NCBI RefSeq assembly: GCF_036323735.1
Contig: NC_086029.1
Coordinates: 52,740,857 to 52,804,856 of the forward strand
Direction of reading: 5' to 3'
DNA: 64,000 nucleotides
From: Rattus norvegicus
Taxonomy: Eukaryota > Chordata > Mammalia > Rodentia > Muridae
The translations under genes and the position numbers were made by a program. The notes under the pieces were generated by a model that saw nothing but the letters and a program-made list of their open reading frames with translations, ran no database searches and had not been told where the DNA came from. Positions 58,104 through 64,000 of the stretch are shown here, piece after piece (within the stretch, counting starts at the first letter, position 1; the number at the start of each line of letters is the position of its first letter).

Positions 58104-59285
58104 CCATCTGTTGATACCGTTGGTGTTCCTATGGAACTGCTGTCCCCTTTAGCTCCTTCAATCCTTCCCCTAACTCATCCATAGCGGTCCCTGATCTGAG
58201 TCTAATGGTTGGCTGTAAATATTTGCATCTATATCTCAATCAGCTGCTGGAAGAGAGTCTCAGAGGACAGTGACACTAGGCTCCTGTCTGGAAGCACCAT
58301 ATACCCTCAATAGGAGTGTGAGGGTTTTGTGCTCACCAGTGGGAGAGACCCCAAGGTTGGCCAGTCACTGGATGACCTTCCCTCAATTTCTGCTCCATTT
58401 TTGTGCCTGCATTTCTTCTGGACAGGAACAACTCTGGGTCACCAATTTTAAAGGTAGTTTGATGACACAATCCCTCCACTGAGGGTTCTATCTATCTACT
58501 AGTGATGATATCTTCAGGTTCTATCTCCCCATTGTTGGGCATTTTGACTAAGGTCCTCACCATTGTTCCCACATCACAGGTCTCTGGGACATTCTAGAGG
58601 TTCTCTCTGCCTTTCACTTCCACAGCTGCATATTCCTAGTCATTCTCCTGGCCCTCTGGACTTTCTCTTGTCTCCCCTCCATACCTGATCCTGCCCTCCC
58701 TTTCACTTTCCTCTCCTATCCCACCTAGGTTTCTCCCTTCCTCTGCCTCCCATGATTATTTTGTTTCCCCTTCTAGGTGACATTGCATCATCCTCTCTTG
58801 AACTTTTCTGCTTGTTACACTCCTTATAGTCTGTTGTATCCTAAATATTCTGTACTTGTTGACTAATATGCATTTATCAGTGAGAACATACCATGCATAT
58901 GCTTTTGGGTCTGGTTTACCTTCTACAAGATGGAATTCTAGATTTCCATTCATTTACTTGCAAATTTCAAGATGTTTTTTATTTGTTTTTATTTTTTAAT
59001 AGCTGAATAGTATCTCATTGTCCTATTGATAGTGTCCGTTTCCTTACAGAAACTTTTCAGACACATGAGGTCCCATTTATCAATTGTTCATCTTAGAGCC
59101 TGAGCTATTAGTATGCTGTTTAGGAAATTTCCCCCTGTGCCATTGTTCAAGTCTCTTTTCCACTTTCTCTTCTATTAGATTCAGTGTATCTGGTTTTATG
59201 TAGAGATCCTTCATCCACTTGCACTTGAGCTCTGTAAAAGTTCATAAATATGGATCAATTTTCAAAGCTTCTCCACATACACAAA
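58104..59285 (-). pseudogene. Lx-type L1: ORF2 C-terminus and 3'UTR, internally deleted
   Basis: Minus-strand L1: 3'UTR (GTTCCTATGGAACTGCTGTC, CCCATTGTTGGGCATTTTGA, C/T-rich to 58750), ATTTATCAGTGAGAACATAC, then ORF2 C-terminal blocks (TTAGAGCCTGAGCTATTAGT, TCCACTTGCACTTGAGCTCT) to about 59285. About 400 bp of ORF2 are missing at about 59020. The 3'-most UTR and A tail are cut off by the inverted duplication. Confidence 0.8.
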
Positions 59286-61008
59286 AATATATTTACTTGT
59301 TGAGAATTTCATGTAAGTATTTATATCATCCTCCCCATCTCTCTTCTCTCTTCAATTCCTTCCTATTATCAAAATAACAATCTCTTATTTAATCCATATT
59401 CACATTATGGCATTGTGTGTGTTTATCAATAAATAAAAATGTATAGGTTTTTTTTTCTGTTTTGCTTAAAGGGTTAGAGCTGACGTTTTATATTGTTTGG
59501 TTTGGTCTATCAGGGTTCTTTTCCTGATGGTAATTGCTCGCATTTGTACGAGTAGTGTCTTTTGAGATTGCTCCATCTAATCCAGGACAATTCAGAAACA
59601 ATGGAAGAGAAATGAGATTAAATAACAGTAAGTTTTATATCAAACTATGAATTCAATCTATTTTGAGATGAGATCATGGTAAAGAATCAAGTTTATATAA
59701 CACTCAATTTAAAATATTATAATAGCATTGACTCATATATATATGAATGCCTATAAATATATAAATGTATACATATATCTATTTTTCAAATTTAAGTGTT
59801 AGAGCCTATTTAAAGATATAATAGACTTTTTAATTTACTGATGTAATAGAGTATATTTCAGTTTTTAGACTGGTAAAACATTTAAAAGTTCTATATAGTT
59901 AAATTACTTACAGAACGTTACCAAGTAATCTAGTTTACTTTTAAAAACTGTCAAGAATTCTAGCTTTCCGACAAATAAAAGTTAAAAGAAAATAAAAGAA
60001 TGTACCAAATGTGGGAGATAACTGTCCTTTACTGATTCTTCAATTAAAAATTTATACAATGACGAACTCTTTTTTTTGTTTACAAAATGTTATTTTAAAG
60101 AGTGAAAGAAATTATTGAAAGCAATTTTGAGCATAAATGTATGAACCTACATTCTGAAAATATTTTTCATTATGGAACTCATTGGTAGAAAGAAAATGTC
60201 TTAAAAGGTGACATATATTTATATTTGCAGTAACATGTAGTTCTACAGATTTATAATTATTGTGGAAACAAATGACTTAATAATTACCTATCAATGGCTA
60301 TACCCTCTGGGGAAAGTCTATAAATAATCATGTTCATTAATAATTTTCAGGATATTAATTACTAGATGATAGCGTTCCTTTTAGGTGCCATTTTACTTTT
60401 TGGTTATATTAACATTAGATGTAGTGTTTATAATACTAAAATCAATTTATTCAGTAATTCATGTTGAAGCATAATATAAAATTCTATAAACATAAATATC
60501 AAAGCATCCTAAGGCATAAATATACACATAATGAAAGCAGCAGTGTATCCTATAACTTTGATTCCACTCCAAATGAACTGCAAATCAACATCTGGCTGTA
60601 GGTTTAATTACACAGAGCTGATCGTATAAATTTCATTTGCTCATTAACGTTAGCCTTTAATGCTAAACTACCCCGTTTATGATCAATAGGGGAAAATCTT
60701 GTCATAGAACCCTATTGATTGGCTTCTGTACAATACTAACTGTTTTAGACTGTACTGGTTGTTATATGCTTGTAACATATAAGTGACATTTTATTAGGTA
60801 CAGAATTAAATGTCCTTTATTTAACTCATCTGTTCACTAAACGAGCATAAAATTGACTCAAAATTAATCAAAAAATCCTGCATTAACTTCACTGAATTAC
60901 TTTGTAGTTTTTATATCCCATTCAATGTTGAAATAAGCATTATTAATTTATGAACATTCTTCCCAAATAATTCCTATTTTTCCTATTTAGTGTGTTCTGG
61001 TAATTTTC

Positions 61009-61010
<2 letters not shown>
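59286..61010. other. Unique AT-rich DNA including a motif-dense patch
   Basis: No named repeat or open frame. 60290-60720 is listed separately as a candidate conserved element. Confidence 0.5.
60290..60720. promoter_or_regulatory. Candidate conserved noncoding element (speculative)
   Basis: Non-repetitive and dense in ATTA/TAAT cores (TTCATTAATAATTTTCAGG, GGATATTAATTACTAG, GGTTTAATTACACAGAGC, TTTGCTCATTAACGTTAGCC). Composition and motif style resemble vertebrate homeodomain-bound enhancers, but AT-rich DNA yields such cores by chance. Confidence 0.22.

Positions 61011-61056
<46 letters not shown>
61011..61056 (+). repeat. (GT)n microsatellite
   Basis: About 23 GT units. Confidence 0.98.
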
Positions 61057-61057
<1 letters not shown>

Positions 61058-61987
61058 CTGTTGTTTGAACTATTTCTTTAAGTATATTTATATTGTCAGT
61101 TACTATGGTGCGCTAGCTATAAGTGAGGATTAACTACTACTTCTCTTAGAAATTCACACTTATCTGAAATCCATGGTAGGAGAGTTTCCTGTACACCTTG
61201 TTCTGATAGCAGCAGTTAATACTTGAAGAACTTGCTCTTACAGCCGTAAGTTAGTGATACCTCTCTTTTTCCTGGCTGTCAGCAGTGAATGAAGACATAC
61301 CATGTATGCTCAGAAGGTTCCTTTGAGCTAGCAATATACCTTTGTCAGGGCATCTCAGATATTTTCACTATTTACAATATTGTGGAAGTATTTCACAGTA
61401 CAAACTAATTCACAGGAATTATATTATTGGTAAGATAAATTTACTTTAAAAAAGTCATCTGATATAATATTTTCCTCTCATGATCCACTGGATCTAAAGC
61501 ATTAAGTGATTACTTTTATTTAAATCATAAGATTACTCCAATAGATGCTAGGTTCTTTCAAACACTATTTATAGATAATTGATCTTCTGTGAGTTAAAAA
61601 CATAATAATTCTGAGTATAGGAATCATTGTGAAAGGTAATTTTGATTGAAACTTTTCAAAATCCAGTCACCTTTTTGTTGTCCATTTTTTGTTTGTGTCT
61701 ATACATATTCTTAAGGATCTTAGTGGCACCTATGATTTATCCATGAAAAAGGCAGAGTTCTTCTTCATTATACAAGGAATCATAACAAATCTACAGTTGA
61801 TTTTACAAAAGTGAGAAAATTCAAATTGTAGTTGTTACTCTGTAGTTCATTCTTACATTGTTGATACATTCTGAATATTTGACCCCTTATAATTTAACAA
61901 CAGGTACAAAAAGCTCTCCAGATTCTTCACACTTGTCTAATGCACATTGCAAAATCTATTTACAAAGAACAATTATGCAGAAATAAT
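61057..61987. other. Unique DNA, no gene seen
   Basis: No named repeat and no supported frame. Confidence 0.45.
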
Positions 61988-62335
61988 TTGTGGTGGTTTG
62001 AATTAAAATAGCTGGCATAGGCTTGTACAGAGTGGCATTATTAGAACATGTGGCCATGTTGGAATAGTATGTCACTACTGAGTGGACTCTGAAGTCTCAT
62101 ATTCTCAAGCCAGGTCCAGCATCTCTCTTTTCCTGTGGCCTGTTGATCCAGATGTACAATTCTCAGCTACATTTCAGGCATCATGTCTGCTAGCATGCTG
62201 CCATGTTTCCCACCACGGTGAAAATAGACTAAACCCTGGAACTGTAATGCACGTGTCGTTAAATATTTTCCTTTATAGATTTATAGTGGTCATTGTGTCT
62301 CTTCACAGCAATAAACCCCTGAAACCTGATTAATT
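61988..62335 (+). repeat. Dispersed rodent repeat R, copy 3
   Basis: TGTGGTGGTTTGAATTAAAA start, ACATGTGGCCATGTTGGAAT, CAATTCTCAGCTACATTTCA, GCTAGCATGCTGCCATGTTT, GACTAAACCCTGGAACTGTA and TCTTCACAGCAATAAACCCC: the same ordered blocks as 43305-43706. The 83-codon frame within it is incidental. Confidence 0.75.
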
Positions 62336-62362
62336 ATATTTTACTGTTCAATTCTTCTCTCC

Positions 62363-62690
62363 TGTCTTAGGGTTTTACTGCTGTGAGCAGACACCATGAC
62401 AAAATCAACTCTTATAAGGACAACATTTAATTGGGGCTGGCTTACCGGTGCAGAGGTTCAGTCTATTATCAAGGTAGGAACATGGCCGCATCCATGGTTC
62501 AGGAGGAGCTGAGAGTTCTATATCTTTCTCTGAAGGCTGCTAGCAGAATACTCACTTCCAGCTAATTCCTAGCTAGAGCTAGGGTATTAAAGCCCATATT
62601 CACAATGTCATACCTACTCCAAAAAGACTACATCTCCTAATAGTGCTACTCCATGGCCTATGGATATACAAAACATCATATCTACTGACA
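62363..62690 (-). repeat. Dispersed rodent repeat R, copy 4 (inverted)
   Basis: CTTAGGGTTTTACTGCTGTG, ACATTTAATTGGGGCTGGCT, GCAGAGGTTCAGTCTATTAT, GAGCTGAGAGTTCTATATCT and CTCCTAATAGTGCTACTCCA are the reverse complement of copy 2. It starts about 28 bp after copy 3, so copies 3 and 4 are tail to tail. Confidence 0.75.
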
Positions 62691-62917
62691 TTTACTTTTT
62701 ATCCAAAAAAATCCAGTATACTCAGTTTAAATTCATGCCTTTTCCATTTAAACAATTTCACTTCTTTCATCCTAACTTAGTAATGGTCGGGTTGGTAGTT
62801 TAGCCCATGTTTCTACTACTAGTGGTTCTGTCTCCTAGTTTATTATGCATCTTTAAACGTGTCAACTAATTTAAATATTAGAATAATAATGAAATACCTA
62901 TTAAAGTAGTTTGGGTT

Positions 62918-63668
62918 TTACTGTTGTGGAAGACATCAGGACCAAAGTAAATCTTATAAAGGACAATGTTTATTTGGGGCCATTAGCACTTTCAGGGAAG
63001 CATAGCAGCATGCAGGCAGACATGGTGTTGGAGAAGAAACACAAAGTTCTATATCTTGAATAGAAGACAGTCAAGAGGAAAATGGAATCAGATACTGGGC
63101 ATACATTGATCATTTTTAAAATATTTTATTGGATATTTTATGTATGTATTTCAAATATTACCCCCTTTCTCCCCCTCTCACATCATCCCTCCACCCTCTC
63201 CCTGATACCATGCAGACATTTCCACTCCCACCCACCCACTTCCACCCACCCATGCCCCGCTCAACACCCTGGCATTCCCCTATTCTGGGAAAATGAACCT
63301 TCACAGGACCAAGGGCTTTTCTTCCTATTGATGCCCAACAATGCCATACTCTGCTACACATGCTGTTGGAGCCATGGGTTCCTCCATGTGTACTCTTGGT
63401 TGGTGGTTTAGTCCCTGGAAGCTCTGGGGGTTCTGCTTGGTTGATATTGTTGTTCTTCCCATGGAGTTGCAAACCCATTCAGCTCCTTCAGTCCTTTCTC
63501 TAACTCCTCCATTAAAGTCCTCAAAGGCACACCTCAATAGTGACACCCTTCCTCTCACAAGGCCACACCTCCTCCAATAAGGTCATACCCCCCAACAGTG
63601 CTGCTTACTAATGCCAAGCATTGAAATGAATCTCTAGGGGCCCAATGTATTCAAACCACCACATGCTT
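62918..63668 (-). repeat. Dispersed rodent repeat R, copy 5 (inverted, interrupted)
   Basis: First part 62918-63113 (GTTTGGGTTTTACTGTTGTG, AAAGGACAATGTTTATTTGG, AGCATGCAGGCAGACATGGT, AAGTTCTATATCTTGAATAG). Second part 63521-63668 (ACAAGGCCACACCTCCTCCA, GCATTGAAATGAATCTC, TCAAACCACCACATG). An L1 3'UTR separates them. Confidence 0.72.
63114..63520 (-). mobile_element. Lx-type L1 3'UTR inserted in repeat R copy 5
   Basis: TATTTTATTGGATATTTTATGTATG, the C-rich block CCCACCCACTTCCACCCACC, CTTTTCTTCCTATTGATGCC, GTTGTTCTTCCCATGGAGTT and CTTTCTCTAACTCCTCCATT: minus-strand Lx 3' end, 5'-truncated. It is younger than the repeat it interrupts. The TSD is not resolved. Confidence 0.8.
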
Positions 63669-64000
63669 CAAATAAATAAGATGTTGTTTCTTCTTAGACA
63701 AAACACAATAAACAACATAGTACCTGGCTTTGAAAGAACAAGGACCTAATTTACAGTTTCCTTTAATCTCAGCTGAAAACAACCAATTCAATAAGTCATC
63801 CTGATAATGGCAAGAATAGTCTTCTCTTGTACTCACATTGTGTGGGTTCATAATTCCTTAAAGGCTGAATGGTTAATTTTGTTATTTTGGATAACAAACT
63901 ATTATATTCCAATCCACCAAAATGAAACAAAAAGATGTACACTTTAATTTACAGACTTTTCTGTGTTCTAGTATTCTATAACATCATTTATTATAGAATA
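63669..64000. other. Unique AT-rich DNA to the window end
   Basis: No named repeat or gene seen. Confidence 0.45.

Overview
The window is mammalian intergenic DNA, almost certainly from a rat (Rattus). It is AT-rich. It holds four ID SINEs (BC1/tRNA-Ala type) with clear target-site duplications (TSDs), B1, B2 and B3 SINEs, many layers of L1 retrotransposons (young rat L1 and older Lx-type), LTR fragments and many (GT)n, (GATA)n and (AAAT)n microsatellites. I find no host protein-coding gene, no exon with convincing splice context, no rRNA or tRNA gene and no CRISPR array. Apart from L1 ORF1, every long open frame lies in a repeat or reads simple repeats. Family names (Lx, B3, URR1, RMER1) come from sequence memory without a RepeatMasker run. 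Fragment boundaries without TSDs are good to about 10-40 bp.

Layout. 1-9462 is a nested pile of L1s: an old plus-strand L1 (5'UTR, ORF1, part of ORF2), cut by a 5'-inverted L1 whose tail was then hit by an ID element. It abuts a second, minus-strand, 5'-inverted L1 that itself carries a younger L1 tail. 9463-15820 is mostly unique AT-rich DNA with two opposed L1 3' ends. 15820-17815 is another 5'-inverted L1, interrupted by a ~1.07 kb LTR whose U3 contains a 105-codon open frame. 18000-36700 is a dense patchwork of SINEs, L1 3'UTRs, a URR1-like DNA transposon fossil, microsatellites and dispersed repeats. 36700-42290 is notably repeat-poor, with a candidate conserved noncoding block near 38.1-38.7 kb. 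43300-45320 holds more dispersed repeats, and 46430-46990 a second candidate conserved block.

49295-55890 is a nearly full-length minus-strand L1 with a 14-bp TSD. ORF1 is open (358 codons). ORF2 is broken by frameshifts, a stop and a D-to-N change in the reverse-transcriptase FADD motif. Its 5' end plus flanking DNA (218 bp) is copied, inverted and 98-99% identical, at 57886-58103. A minus-strand LTR with a long GAGAA tract lies between the two arms. 58104-64000 holds an Lx fragment, unique AT-rich DNA and three copies of one dispersed repeat, one interrupted by an L1 tail.

The elements do not form a pathway. They record successive retrotransposition and rearrangement. I found no new multi-gene system. 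The best leads are the LTR-internal open frame, the inverted duplication, the ORF1-intact/ORF2-dead L1, the recurrent 5' inversions and the repeat-poor candidate regulatory blocks.
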